Shown here piece by piece: positions 41,501 to 55,700 of a stretch of 64,000 nt of DNA. A program made the translations under genes and the position numbers. Position 1 is the first letter of the stretch. Each line of letters starts with the position of its first letter. The DNA lies in the NCBI GenBank assembly GCA_013365365.1, contig JABVXU010000311.1:1-64000 (forward strand). Direction: 5' to 3'. The DNA is from Cruorifilaria tuberocauda (taxonomy: Eukaryota > Nematoda > Chromadorea > Rhabditida > Onchocercidae). Under the pieces are notes generated by a model, which ran no database searches, was not told where the DNA came from, and saw only the letters and a program-made list of their open reading frames with translations.

Positions 41501-44500
41501 AACTTTCATTGTACTTTTTATTTCATTCTATTTTTTATATTTTAATTTATCATATTCGATTTAGTATTTGATTATAAATTTGAATTATATTATATTCGAA
41601 TATTACCATGATCAATAATTATGTTTAAATTATTATCAATTGATTGTTGAAAAATGAAAAATTAATTTTTATTTTATTTTTTAATTATTAAATAATAGAT
41701 ATCATTGATATGAGTGATACTGATTGAAATAGAAATCAAATTAAGATATCAGTTTCATTTTCAGTATATTGCAGAAGTTTAAGATTAGATGATACCATGG
41801 AAATATATTAAGTTATTCAAAGGAAAGTTTTTTAACCTTTAATTGTCTTCTTTTGTCCTATCGATGAACTCTCTTCTTAAGTTTTCATCAAATAACAGTA
41901 ATATTTAAGAGAGAAATGGCATATTAGTTTTAATTTCTTTTTCAATCAATATTACTAATAATCGTATTTTAAATATTGTTTATCATTATTGAATTCTTAA
42001 AATTTCAAAATTTGAATTTTAATTTTGGCTTAAAAGTGCAATCACCCAATTGGTCAACGAAGCAATAATAGTAAATAGCAATAATAATATTGATAATAAC
42101 AAGGATAATAAATAATAATAGCAACAAATAAATAATAATAAATAAATAGTAAATAATAATAGCAATAAATAAGTAAATAGTAAACAATAACAGTAAGTAA
42201 ATATCATAATTATTTTTTCGACGTAAGTGGAACTTTTTTTTTGATTTAAATTTAATATTTTCATCAAAGATTTCACAAATAATTTTGTTTAATATAGCAG
42301 CAAAGAGAAGTATAGAGAAAAAATAAACAAAAAGTAATCTTAATAGTTATTTCATAAAGTGTAATTTTAGATAAACAGCAAAGAAAATTTGATAAAATGA
42401 TAAAATTGTGCTGAAAATTAAAAAATTTAAGAAAATTTGAAAATTTTTTTAATTTAATATAACTTTTCTTGTCAAAATATACTATATAGTAATAAATTAA
42501 TTAAATCTTTTGTTTCATTTTTTCTTAATATTTAATTAAATTTTTGAGTAGTAAAAGCTCATTTATTTATATATTTTTTCATTTATATTTTAATCTATTT
42601 CATGGATAGTAGGAAGGTAAATTTATTAATTATTACTATTATTATCACTATTATTATTGTTAATTAATCCGTTTTCATGATTTCTTTTCCTGCTTGTTAT
42701 ATTTTTTTCGCTTCTTTCTTTGTTTATAAATCGATGGAAAAAGAATTTCATTTTTAAAATTTTTATCGATTTAAAACTGATAGAATAAAGTATCGTATTG
42801 AGGAAAATTTAATAATGGTAAAATTTTATCAATGAAAAATGCTGTGATAAGTTAGAATTTCAGTTCAAGAAATAAACGTAGGTTCATTTCAACTAAATTA
42901 ATCAGGATGATAATCTGAAAATGAAGCAAACCGATGATTAATTTTAATTAAATGAATATTTTATAGTTATCGAAATTTATCAATCCAAAACATGAGCGAT
43001 ATATGTATTTTGTAAAGTACAAGGAATGTATTTTTTTCAAATTTTTCTGCTAAGATAAATGAAATCGAATGAAAAGCAAATAAGTTGTTAAACTTTTTCA
43101 AGTTATCCAATAATTTTATCATTGAAATTGCATAATTTTATTACCAAAAAATAAAACTTAAAAAACAAAATTTTTATTACTCAATTAATACTTCTATGAG
43201 AAATGAGAAAAAACCAAAGAAGAGGTATAAAAAGTTAGGAAAATGAATGTTTTCTATTATAATCATTTTATCCATCAATGAATTTTTTTATTTTAAATAA
43301 AAAGTTTTCAATTCTTTTATTATCAATATTATCAGTATTAAACCACTTATTGTAATAATTTCATTTTTTAACAATCGTAAAGTCGAAAATTTTTTCCTAT
43401 TTTCGTTTTTGTAAACTATCGTAATATTTGAAGGATTGTTTAAATTTCTGGATCTTTTTACTTCCTCTTAGATATACCGCGAATTCTTGTTAAATGCTCT
43501 GAGAAATCTTATGATTTTGATTACACATAGGCATATGATAAGTAAATAAAATGAATTAGAAATATTGAAGTTGATATGTTTGATAGCTTATTTAACAAAT
43601 ATGATTAAATTGCAATAATTATAATAATTTATCTTTTTTGGCTTTTCTTCTTTCATAATTTCTTTTTTTGTATTGAAATGTTTTAATTTAAAAATTGAAA
43701 AAGTAAAAAATTCAAGTTATGGTAGTGAAATAAATGCTTTTAATTTTTTTCCCAATGAATCGGAAAAACTGGACATTATTATTGCTAATGCAAATAATTT
43801 TTAAGCTAATATTTGACAGCCGTAGGATACTTCAATTAGCTATTAGTAATTTGATATCGAAAGCTTTAATTTCATGAAATTGTGAGAAATAGAGAGAGAG
43901 AGAGAGAGAAAAAAGAGATTTTATCTATGTTATTGTCAATAAGTTTGGTTAAATAATTATTAGGATAGGTAAGAATTGGCAATATTATTCAGTAGCTATT
44001 GGAAATACTACAGTAGCTAGGTAGGTAAATATGAGTTAGTAAAAGTTAACAAATTCATTTATTAGAACTACCAAATTATTTTTAAACTTCTACAAAAAAG
44101 TTATTCAAATTATTTGGTTATAACTGACGCGTCATATTAACAGTAATTTAATTTTTTTTTAAAAAGTGAAAACTTTTTTTAGACCAGTTAATCGAATATT
44201 AGAATAATTGATTTCTTTCACTTAGTGTTTAAATCGCAATACTTCTTTTCTACGTTTTTTTAAAAGATTATTATATCTCAATAATAATTAATGGATTTTG
44301 TTTTAGTCATTAAAACAGTAAACTTGAAGATAATAGAAATATGATAATGATAGTGGTAATAGTAATAATACAACAAAAATTATACTTACAATAATTATAT
44401 TAATTTTAATGATAGCAATAATTTGATGGATGATAACTCTAATGATGGTGGGAAAGTAACAGTAATAGATGAATAATCATGTAATAGAAATAACAGTAAT

Positions 44501-46734
44501 AATAATACAAATATTAATAATGATAATAATAATCATAATAATGATGATAGATGAATAAAATTTGCTTTCGTTTTTTTTCTGCTCGAGAAATAAAATATAG
44601 TACAGTTCACTCTATTCCTTTATTTAATTACTATTTTTTCTTTTAAAATGAATTTTAGAAAGCCTTAGTGATAGCTGCATTAGCTAATGTCCTATCAGAT
44701 TAACTTTAATTTAACTTTTAGAAATAGAAGTTGGCAAAAAAGTCATTTCAGTTATTCAGCATGAAATATCACAATATAGCATCTTTTTACTTTTCTTTCA
44801 TTTAATTTCTGATTTGATTTAATTTAAATTCAAATTTCGGGAAGTTATCAGCAGACAGAAACTTGGAAAATTCATTTTCAATTAATTTACTTTGCGATTT
44901 TACGGGATTGAAGTACTTGTTAAACGAAAAGAAATATCTTTATAATTTAACGAATGGTAGAATGACTTTCATGATTTTCCTTAACTGTATTTCTTTCAGA
45001 CGTAAATGCTCATCATTTAGACGTAAATTTTAGAGTAAGCGTGGCTCGAAACAAGATTTTGAAGCCGAATAGCCTGAAAAAAAATAGATAATGCTGGCAA
45101 TAAATTTAAATACTAATAACTTATATGAAAATTTATTACTTATATGAAGTTTATTATTTATATAAAAGTTCATCTGAAAATTCAATTCACATAAAAGTAA
45201 TACTTCCCATCACATATTATCATATCTTAATAAACCGATTTGAAAATATTCTATTTAATTTTTGAAAGGCAAAAACGAAAGTTTTTAATTACACTTTTAA
45301 TTAGATAGCTTCTAATTAAACATTTTTCGCGATAAATAAAAATTAGAAATGTTATGTTGTTAAATTTTGTTAAAAATAAAAAAATTTTTATGAATTTAAA
45401 AATTTCAAAAATTAAATATTTCTAATCGACTAATTGAGATATAACTGTGGAAAATATAGCAGATCAAACAAAGTACAAAATTTGTTTTCTTAAAATATTT
45501 CAAAAAATAAAAAATAGCTAATATTGATTAATTTTATCTAATAAAAATTTCCTTAATATAAGTAATAAGTTTGAAATTTCTCTTTCACTTCTGCAAACGG
45601 TTCTCTTTTATATTTGCATACTGTTTAAGCTGCTTATATAGATGTTTAAGCTGCTTATATAACTTTTCATTTCTCCCTTTCCGTCTTATGAAAGCAAAAA
45701 TTTCTTTCTTTTGCTTTAAAATTTTATATTTTAAAGAAAAAATTTCGTCTTTTGTTGTTTCTGAAATATATACTATTTTTTAATTGTTATGATCAGTATA
45801 ATCATTATTATTATTTATCATTATTGAATCATTATTCGTAATCTTATATCGTAATCTTCATTCATTATCATAATAATCTTAATAATTCTTAAGCATAGTA
45901 ACAGGTTAACTAATTGTTCAATTTATTTAGTGACGTTTACCTATCGGTGATATAACTAGCGCGAAAATTGTTAACAAAGGAATGAAATTTCAAAACACGT
46001 ACGTTTCAAAACACGTACGCATTTATATGCATATATTTACATGTGTGTGTACGTGTTCGTAATTGTTTGGAAGTGTGTATGTACGCTTGCTTGCGTATGT
46101 GCATGTGTGATATTTATGATTTGAATTTTATGATTCGGTGATAATAATTATAATCTCCAATGTAAATTTTCATTTTTCACACTTTTCTACGCCTCTTTAT
46201 CATCCTTTCTCTCTCTCTCTCTCTCTCTTTCCCTCCCTCTCCATTCCATTTTTAAACAGAAATAATGTTGATTTAATTTTTCATTTGTAAAATTACAAAT
46301 TTTTTCTAAAAGCTATTTTTCATTTCAATAAATATTTATTAATTTATATAGTAGAAAATATTTTTTTCTAATTTTATAATTTAATTTTCGAGGGAATTTA
46401 GAAATTTTTTATCATTTTATCTTTTCCATCGCTTCAAAATATTATGTTTTATTTTAATTTTAATTTCATTCAAAATTTATTAATTATAATTACTTCAATT
46501 TAAATTAGGAAGAAAAGAATAGAAGAAAATTTTGAGAATTTTTTTCAAATTAAATTAAAAAAAAAGAAAAAAATAAGTCGTTATTAAGTCATTTCATTGA
46601 ATAAATTTTAAGAATTTATTATTAACAATTAATGGTATGGAAAAAAACAACAACAAAGGATTTCAATGGAAGTACTATTTGTTAGAAAAGATGGAATGAA
46701 AAAGAAATACTTAAAAATATAAATTTGAAATTAA

Positions 46735-46774
<40 letters not shown>

Positions 46775-49700
46775 CTTTCTCATCGAACTAAAACCCTTTC
46801 TTTTTTAATTTTTCAAAAAAAATTATTTATCTATTGATAGTGAGTCATTTCCTCTAGTCTACTGATATACTGATATCTTTGTGGAAATAATCTTTCAAAT
46901 TTTCGTTACTCTCTTTTTTTCAAATTTTTTTTGAAAAAATGCCTTTCGTTTATCAGTTATTAAATTGATTTTTCTGAAAAATTTATGGCATTTCTTTTGT
47001 TTTTTAAAAGTATTCAATGTATAAGCTAAGTTAAATGCTTTACCTGTATTCATACCTGTATTTGTCCGTATTCTCCTGTAATCACAGCTACAGAAGATTG
47101 TAAAACATTAAAGCTTATAGGTGATAGTATGTGTTGTTTTAAACTTACAATTTAAGTGGACCGAGAAAAAGTAAAACGAATATGAAATTTGGCTAACTTC
47201 TGAATCCACTTAAAATGCTAGCTTAATTAGCATATTGTTTTGCACACAATTCTATTTCGAATTAAACTAAGTTTCACATTTCTTTACTTTCTTGAAATGC
47301 AATTTTTTCATACTTTTAATAAATATAAATCAAATATTGTTGGACGATTTGTTGAATTCTGTCTTTCCTTCTTTCTCGAATAAAAATTCATTTATTGAAA
47401 TTTAAATAATTTTTTTTTGTTTTCATTATTAGAAATGTGGCCGGAGAACTGTTTGAAAGCGAAATGTGACATGGTATATTTGCATAAATGCCCGGAAGAT
47501 TCCCGATTGATAATACCACCACCGCCACCTGGAGAATGTTGCGCACCACCTGGAGAATGCCATTGCGATATACAGGTTGATTTTTATTTTAACGAATTGA
47601 ATAAAAATAGAATGAAATAGAAAACAAACAAAAGAAGTGAGAGAAAAAAAGACTTATTTATGTCTTTAAAAAAAAATTCAAGTTTGATGACAACAAATAA
47701 AATGACAAATAGGAAGTAAAAACTGAAAGATATGAATTCATCATATAATTATACATTTAAATCGATGAAATAATTTCAGTTAAATTAAATAAAGCAGTCA
47801 TAGACATTAAAAATACTTTTCGTTAAATTTGATAAATAAGTTTGTTTACTTTTTCTAACCCAAAAAAAAATTATCAATAATTGTTTACGTATTCCAGAAC
47901 TGTTATCTATTAATACCCGTATGTGAAAAAGGTCTTGAACGAGTTCTTGTTAAAAAAGGTATTAATGAACCAGGTCATTGTTGTGATATCTTTGAATGCA
48001 AACAACCTGGTTAGTTGTAATTTTTTAATTAATCACTGATTAATTCATTAAACAAGTTTTAATTAACAACATTGTTAATTGCGGAACAAAATTTGTCATT
48101 TTAGTTAATTAATCCTAATTACTAAAGAAAATTTAAATTACAAAGATCGTTAATTAAATGAACAGAATTTCGAGAAAATTAATTAATTTCTTTTTTTGTT
48201 TTACAGAATTACGATGTGAAAATGTCCATTGTGATCATCATTTTTTGGACTATAACGATGAGGAATGTCCTGATGATAGCATACGAACTGCAAGCTATGT
48301 ACCTGCTGGAACTTGTTGTCCAATTAATCCTGAGTAAGCCTCTTTTTCGCTTACTACAGTTTTAAAGTTACGGGTAAATAAGTAACTTGGAAGATCAAGA
48401 ACAAGATGAATTAATGTATAATATGTTATAACTAAAATTTCAATTAAACTAAATACTTTGTAAACAATCAATATTAGCACTTAATATTGCGATATCAATA
48501 ATTGTAATACGTTATTAATCGATATTTAATTATTTTTTAGAATTTTCAAAAAGAACTGATTAACATTTTCTAGAATTAAAATTTTACATTATAATAAAAT
48601 ATTGTAGATGTCGATGCCGTGCATCAATTTGTATACCTGCATCATGCCCTGAAGGTCAAAAGGTGAAGATTTTACAAAAAGGTATCATTTGTCTTAAAGA
48701 AAGACGAACTTCTCTTCCTTAAATTTATTCAAAAAAAGTGCTAACATAGAAAATGATATTTTAATTTAAAAACATCTGTTTTAGGCTTATAGAAATGATT
48801 TCATCATCCCCACTTCTTTTATATGAATCCGTCATGCGTTACGTGAAAATATCCTTGAAAATACTGTATCCTGTAAAACTGTATTTTAAAATATGCAATA
48901 ATTCATGAAAAATATAATTATGAATTTCGACACTAATTAAATTTCTCCAATTGTTCAAGTTATAATTAAAATTAGGAAAAGATTAAGCTTATCGTATGTA
49001 AGTGTTTATCAATTATCTTACAACGGATAAGTTTTTTTCTCGCAGTTTTGCGTGAGTTCATTTTAAAAATTTCAAAGACAGGAAAAGATGTAAAAATGAT
49101 TGAAACTTTTTTTTCCTATTTTTAAATCTAATCTGAATATAATTAAAGAAATATATGAAAATCATAATTTAGTACATTGAAAATTACAAAAACACAGACG
49201 AGAAATCGTCTTGTAAGATATCAAGAAAACTATTACTAAAATTAAAAAACTTACGAATGTGAATTTAATGATATACAAAAAATCATTTTAAGAAAAAATC
49301 TCGAAAAGGTAATTTTTCGATCAAAACTAAGTGATGAAATTACTCGTTAGCTTTATTAAGATTGCTAACAAATTAATCCTTATCCCTAGCAAACTATTTA
49401 TAAAAAAATTAAAAAACTAAACTGAAGAAAATCACTGTCATCTCATTTTATAATTTAAGCGCTTAAGCATTTTACATTTTTGATTTAAGCTAATTTAATC
49501 CATGATTCATAATTTATTAATAGTCAATAATTTAATTTAGGCATTCAACAATACTTCTAGAAAATGAAAATAATTATGATATCAGTTTAAATAACGAGCT
49601 AAGATTGTGTTGATTGTAAGGTGACGGAACACCTGGACGATGTTGTGATCGGTTTACCTGTGAGGAGGGCGATGATATGATAAGCGCTGATGGCAAGCGT

Positions 49701-52700
49701 TGTCCGTACAACGGTGACGTATACGAAGACGGTGAAAAATGGCATACAAGTAGCTGTGAGCAGTGTAAATGTAAAGGTGGAATTGCATTATGTAGCAAAA
49801 TGACCTGTGCCAGTCCTCCATGTTAGCTTTTTCTTTCGATTCAATAAAGTAATTGGAAATCAAATTCGAAATTAAAATTTAAGACTCATATTAATTGCAT
49901 TTCTATATTAAATATTAATATCATTCATTCAGAAACTTAAATAAATTTTAAAAAAATTATAATTTAATTGAAATTACAAAAATATTAGGATTTAAAATTT
50001 TGAAGTAATTCGTGAAAACAAAAAAAATTTCCATCTTTACTGTAATTAACAAAAAAAAAAAGAAATTGAAATGACTTTATCACTGTTATTTATCATTACT
50101 GAATTTATTTAATTAATTAATTAATTAAGTAATAGTTAAGCATTTTAGTATTTAACATTTTAGTATTATTTTATTATTTAGTATTTAACAGTTAATAACT
50201 TTGACAATGTCATCACAAGTGTTTTCGAAACAGTGAATAAAGAGTAAAAATTAGCAAAAATAAATAAATTACGAGTAATGCATTGTTTTTCAGTAAATGA
50301 ATAGGTAAAGTTAATCAATAATAAATATTATCAAACATTCTAAAGCAAATGCAATTCAATTTTCACTTTAATTCTTTGCATTTAAGATATTTTTTAATTA
50401 TATGATAATCCTTGATAACAAATGATAATGATGATTTGATCGTCTTTAGCCGATAATTGAATAAAATTTTTGGGAAAAATTTAAATGTTCTAGTACTATT
50501 TTAAAATATTTAGCACATTGCACTTGGGTAGCTATACCAGAAAATGAATGTTGCCCGGTATGTCTCGGATGTCAAGCAGACGGTGAAAAGCATAAACGAA
50601 ATGAAACATGGCAAAAAGATGATTGTACAAGGTTAGTTATTCGATCTTCTTTGAACTTAAATTTTAGGTTAATTAAAAGAAATATATTAGTTTAAATATC
50701 TCATTAATATAATCTTATTTTTCTTGAACAAAAATAAAGGATGAAAAATTATTTTCTGAATTTCATTATCTTAAACAAAAAAGAATGCTGTAATTTGTTG
50801 ATTATCTTTTGTTTTAAATTCTTTTAATTTCAACTTTTGCTATTTGTTATCTAAAAGTTAAAGTTATTTTAGTTATTGCATGAAATTCATTATTAGTTAC
50901 TATTAATTTAGATTAATTAAATTTTAAGTTGCTCTTGTGGCCCAGATGGTGTTCATTATTGTCAAAAGCATATGTGTCAGGTAGAATGTGATAATCCACG
51001 AAAAATTCCAGGCCAATGTTGTCCCATTTGTGATGGTTAGCTTAGTTTATTTCATTTGATAATTCTTTTTTACAAAAAAAAATAAACCTGAAATTTCCCT
51101 CTTTGAAATTTTGTTTCTTAATTTTCAAATTTCCAGTTAACATTTCTAATTTCTATTCATTTCTATATATATTTATCGGATGATGATTTTTTTGTACTTT
51201 TAATTTTAAATTTTTAAAAAATGAAAACTGTAAGTAAAAACTTATAAGGTTAGTTGCTTCCAGAACCAACAGTAATAGTAAATCCAGCAATTTGTCCATC
51301 ACTTGAGCATTGTCCACTACGATGTGAAAATGGCCTATCACGTGATACGAACGGTTGCTTCCAGTGCAAATGCGCACCTGTACAAAACGTTATCAGTAGC
51401 AATTGTCGAAAACTCAGTGATTTTAACTGTGATAAGTAATTAACAATTATTAATTAATACTATAAATAATTAGTCTTAATACTTAATTACTTAATTCATA
51501 ATCAATGGAACCATCAATTATGAATGATTGCACTTTATGCGATAATTTGCGGGATTTAATTATATGCAAAATATATGGGAAAAAATATCTGATAAAAATA
51601 AAATTTTTCTATGACAAAATTTATGCTTGAATTTTTAGAATTTTATAAAATAAAAATTTTAAGGAATTTTTGAAAAATTTAGATAACATTTATGTGTGAA
51701 ATTTTTGTATGATAATTGAATTTAAAAATGAAATAAAAAAGAAATTAAAGATTTATAAGAAAATTAAATGAGAATTTGGACTTATCAGTTCAAAGTTAAT
51801 TTAAACATCAATTAAATATAGCTGTTATGAAAAAAGAAATCATAGTATTAATCATAATTTAGCATTTTTTTTTGCAGAATTTGTGCTCATGGCTATTTGC
51901 ATGATGAGAAGAGTTGTGCTGTATGCAAATGTGCTAAATGTCCACCGCTTCATCAATGCTATAAGCATTGCTTATATGGTTTTGAAAGTAATAATAATGG
52001 TTGTCCAGTTTGTAAATGTCGCGGTATACCTTTATCATTTATCTCTCTTTTTTTTTATCATAAATATTTTCATTAGCTAAAAAATTTTAATTTTATAATA
52101 TAATCAAATTTAATTAATCTTTTAGCAAATACTCAAAATTTTCAATTTATTTTATCAATTCTTTTTGTAAAACAAAATATTTATGAATATAGCACAGGTA
52201 TGTTTATTTTAATGACAAAGTTTGATAATTAAATATTATTAATTTCTTTCAGCAATGAGTCGAATTGATGCAAAATTGTTATCAGTGAAGAAAGATAATA
52301 ATGATTGGGATAAATGTTATTCATTTAGTACACAAACGGGTAAATTATATGAGCGTGATAGTGGCGAATGGTGGAATGATGGCTGTAGGCATTGTTTTTG
52401 TGAACAAAAACATGTTAGTTAATTAGCTAATTAATTAATTGATTGGAGTTTCTTTTTTGTTAGAAGAAATTAAGGTGAAAAATTCAATCAAATTGCTTTA
52501 ATCAATAAATACAACAAAATAAATTAGTCTGAAATACCTTCCTTACCTGCCTTACCTTTTCTTTGTTTTCTTTTTAAGGAATTTTGCTCACTTATTTCAT
52601 GTCCGGAACGAAATATTTCATGTCCAATTGAACACTGGAAAAAAAGGGAAGGTATATGAATTTATTTATGTTTGTTTATTTTAGCATATTTATTTTTTAA

Positions 52701-55700
52701 TTAATAGCAAATATTTTATGAAAAAACTCAAAATTATGGCAAAATTTGGTCAAAATATAAAAATGAGAATTAAAATTCAGTTACTGTAGTAAATTAAAGA
52801 AATAAACAAACAAAAGTAGAAGTAAATGGAAATTAAACTGAAATAAAAATTAAATTAAATATAATAGAAATTTATTATATTTAAAGATGCATGTTGTGCA
52901 AGCTGTGATTTGAAACCATCGATGGAATTATCGAAGCATGAGCATACAGTATGTCAGAGTGCTGGACGATTATTTGTTGATGGAGAAACGTGGCAATTAG
53001 CTCCTTGTACGTCATGTACCTGTCGTGTAGGTAACGTCTTATGTCGTGTGGTCGAATGTCCACCAATTGCTTGTCCAATGCCGATTTTTGATGAAAGAAA
53101 TCAATGTTGCCCAAAGTATGTTATCATTTTCTTTATTTTTACTTTTTCAAGATTAGAATTGTTTTGTAAATAAACCTAATTAAGAATTCATCAAACATCA
53201 ATCATTCAATTCATTTCACATATTAAATCTGTATTGCAGGAATATTATACTGAAGAAATTTAAAAGTTTGGCAAACTGATAACTTTGTACATAAATATAT
53301 AAGTTTAATCAGTAAAACTTTTCAAAATTGTAGAATTTTCATATTTCTCTAAAATTACTGTTAATTTAAATTAATAATTTACAAGTGTTAAATTTGTTCC
53401 AGATGTCCGGAAGAAACGAAATCATCAACAGATCCGGAAATAGCATTACCGATTTTCGATAAGGTGGTATGTACGGACAATAATTATGTTGTGCATGTTG
53501 CTGGATCAAGTTGGAGGATTGATGAATGCACTTCGTGCAAGTATATCATTTTAAATTAATAAATTAAATTTTATAAATAAAAAATAAACAATTTGATAAA
53601 GGAATTAACAATCTGATAAATCTGATAAAGTATCTTTATCATTACCTGTCTTGAATACTTAGATGTGTTGCAATTGGTAATGAAGGAAAAATTGAATGCT
53701 TCGAGGAAAAATGCCAAAAGTTAACAGGTTGTCGAGGAATGCCATTAACAATTAAGGGAAGATGTTGTCCTGTCTGTTCAGGTATATTAATTTTAATATT
53801 TATTTTGTTTTTCAAAATTAAAAGAACGAATATTTTGAATACATTTAAATATGGTAATAGTTGAATGGTTTTTATCAATTTCCAAAAATAGATTGAATCA
53901 AAAATTTTTTGAATTTTAATATTATCAGTAATGAAATTTTGAAATTTTATTTTGGTTATTCTTAAATTAATAAAATTAGAGGAATAATTTAAATTTGCAA
54001 ATTTTGATTTTTACTGTTTGTTTCAGATATACTATCATCTGGTGCAGTATGTAGCTTTGGTAATACTGTATATAGTGTTAATGAGGAATGGCGTGATGGA
54101 CCATGTCGTAATTGCACCTGTCAACCAGGTGGTGGAACAATATGTAAAGAACAACAATGCGCAAAATGTAATGAATCTATACAAATACCTGGACATTGTT
54201 GCCCAATTTGCAAAGGTGTTTCATTTCCTAATATTAAATATTAATTTTATTTGTTCAATATAATCTGTGAAAATTTACAAAATAAAAGTTATCATTTTAT
54301 CTTCATAAACTATTCATACTGTAATTATTATACTGTATGATATGTTATTCAGATATTCTAATGAAAATTATAATATGAATTGAACGAAGCAAATCGAATT
54401 ATATATATAAGTACTCATATTTGATTTATATATTTATTTTTAAATATTTTATATATTATATTTATTTTATTGTTATATTTATATATATTTGTTATTACAC
54501 ATTACTATATTTATATATATAAGTATAATAATAAATAATAATAATATTAAATATATTAGCTAGAATTATACGATTTGCTAAACTTTTTTGTTAAAAGGAA
54601 TATTTTCAACTTTGTAACAAAAAAAGCCTGATACAGATGTAGTAGAATGGCGATCCTTTGGTCAACATCAAACAGTATTGTTGGATGGGAACGATCAATC
54701 ATCAAATTCGCAAATGAATATCATGCTTTATGGATTATGCTTAACCGGATTTATCCTTATCGCTGTTATTCTCTTCATTCTCATCTATAAATTAATCAAA
54801 CAAAGTAAAAATAACGAAGAAAAGGTTTGTTTCTTTGTCATTATTGTTTGCTAATTAAATATCGAAAATTAATCAATTCACGCATAACATACATTGCTTA
54901 AGTGATTTCAACAAATTTTATGTTTCTTAACACTTCACTTCGATGCAATATAATTATTGTTATTAATGAAATTAAAATCGCTAATTAAATAATCTAAAAT
55001 CATTTTTTATGAAAATGATCACTTGATCACATGCAATAAGTTATTTGTCCAAAAATTTTTAAACTATTTATAAAATTATTGCAACAATAATCCTAGAATT
55101 CATTAATTTCTCCTCTCATCTATTTTCATTCATTTCAAAATATTAAATACACAATCTTTTTAATTTTAGTATAATTTGCAGAAATCGCCAATTCATTACG
55201 ATAGCTCAACTGTCTTGTTATCAGCTACAAAAGCGATTGGATCAACACCACGACTATTTGAAGATGTATCAACTCGAAGAGATAGTTGTGGTGATGGACA
55301 AAGTGAATTGCTCATTTCATCCAAGTAAGTTAATTAACTCACTGAAAAATCTTCAAAATTTTGGTTAGAATTTAAAAGTACTATCAATTACCGTTACTGC
55401 AAAATATTGGACAATCATTTAGTACAATTTTCCTTGCGTAATGATTCTATTCAATCAGTATGTCATAAATTATATAGAATTTAAAACTTTATTGTATTTT
55501 AAAATATTTACTTTTTAAACGTTTGCTATATTCAGTTAATTAATGCAATTCTTAAAAGTAAATATAAATGATTAAGGATAACTTTATGATATATTTAAGT
55601 ATAATTTAAATTACAACTTTATCTTTGTTTCATTGTCATCAATTATCATTCATCACTATATTTCAGTTCTTCAATTAATCTAGGTTTACTTAATTAAAAT

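Larger units (their letters stand above)
17001..47432 (+). other. crm-1 intron 1, about 30.4 kb
   Basis: The donor GCG|GTAAGT at 17001 and the acceptor ...TTATTAG at 47432 join in phase 1 to make ICS-E-MWPENC, continuing the CRIM1 order from the IGFBP domain into the Cys-rich linker. The other 17 introns of the gene are 122-939 bases. I read both strands for nested genes: the open frames above 60 codons are simple repeats or low-complexity AT sequence without recognisable domains. Confidence 0.75.

Noticed and set aside
17001..47432. Genes nested in crm-1 intron 1
   Set aside because: I looked for frames above 60 codons with domains, signal peptides or splice-bounded exons on both strands and found only simple repeats and low-complexity sequence. 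Non-coding RNA genes cannot be excluded by eye.
54600..54636. Earlier acceptor (AAAAAAAG, about 54625) for crm-1 exon 17
   Set aside because: In the incoming phase it meets TGA immediately. CAG at 54634-54636 gives the correct frame into the membrane-span exon.
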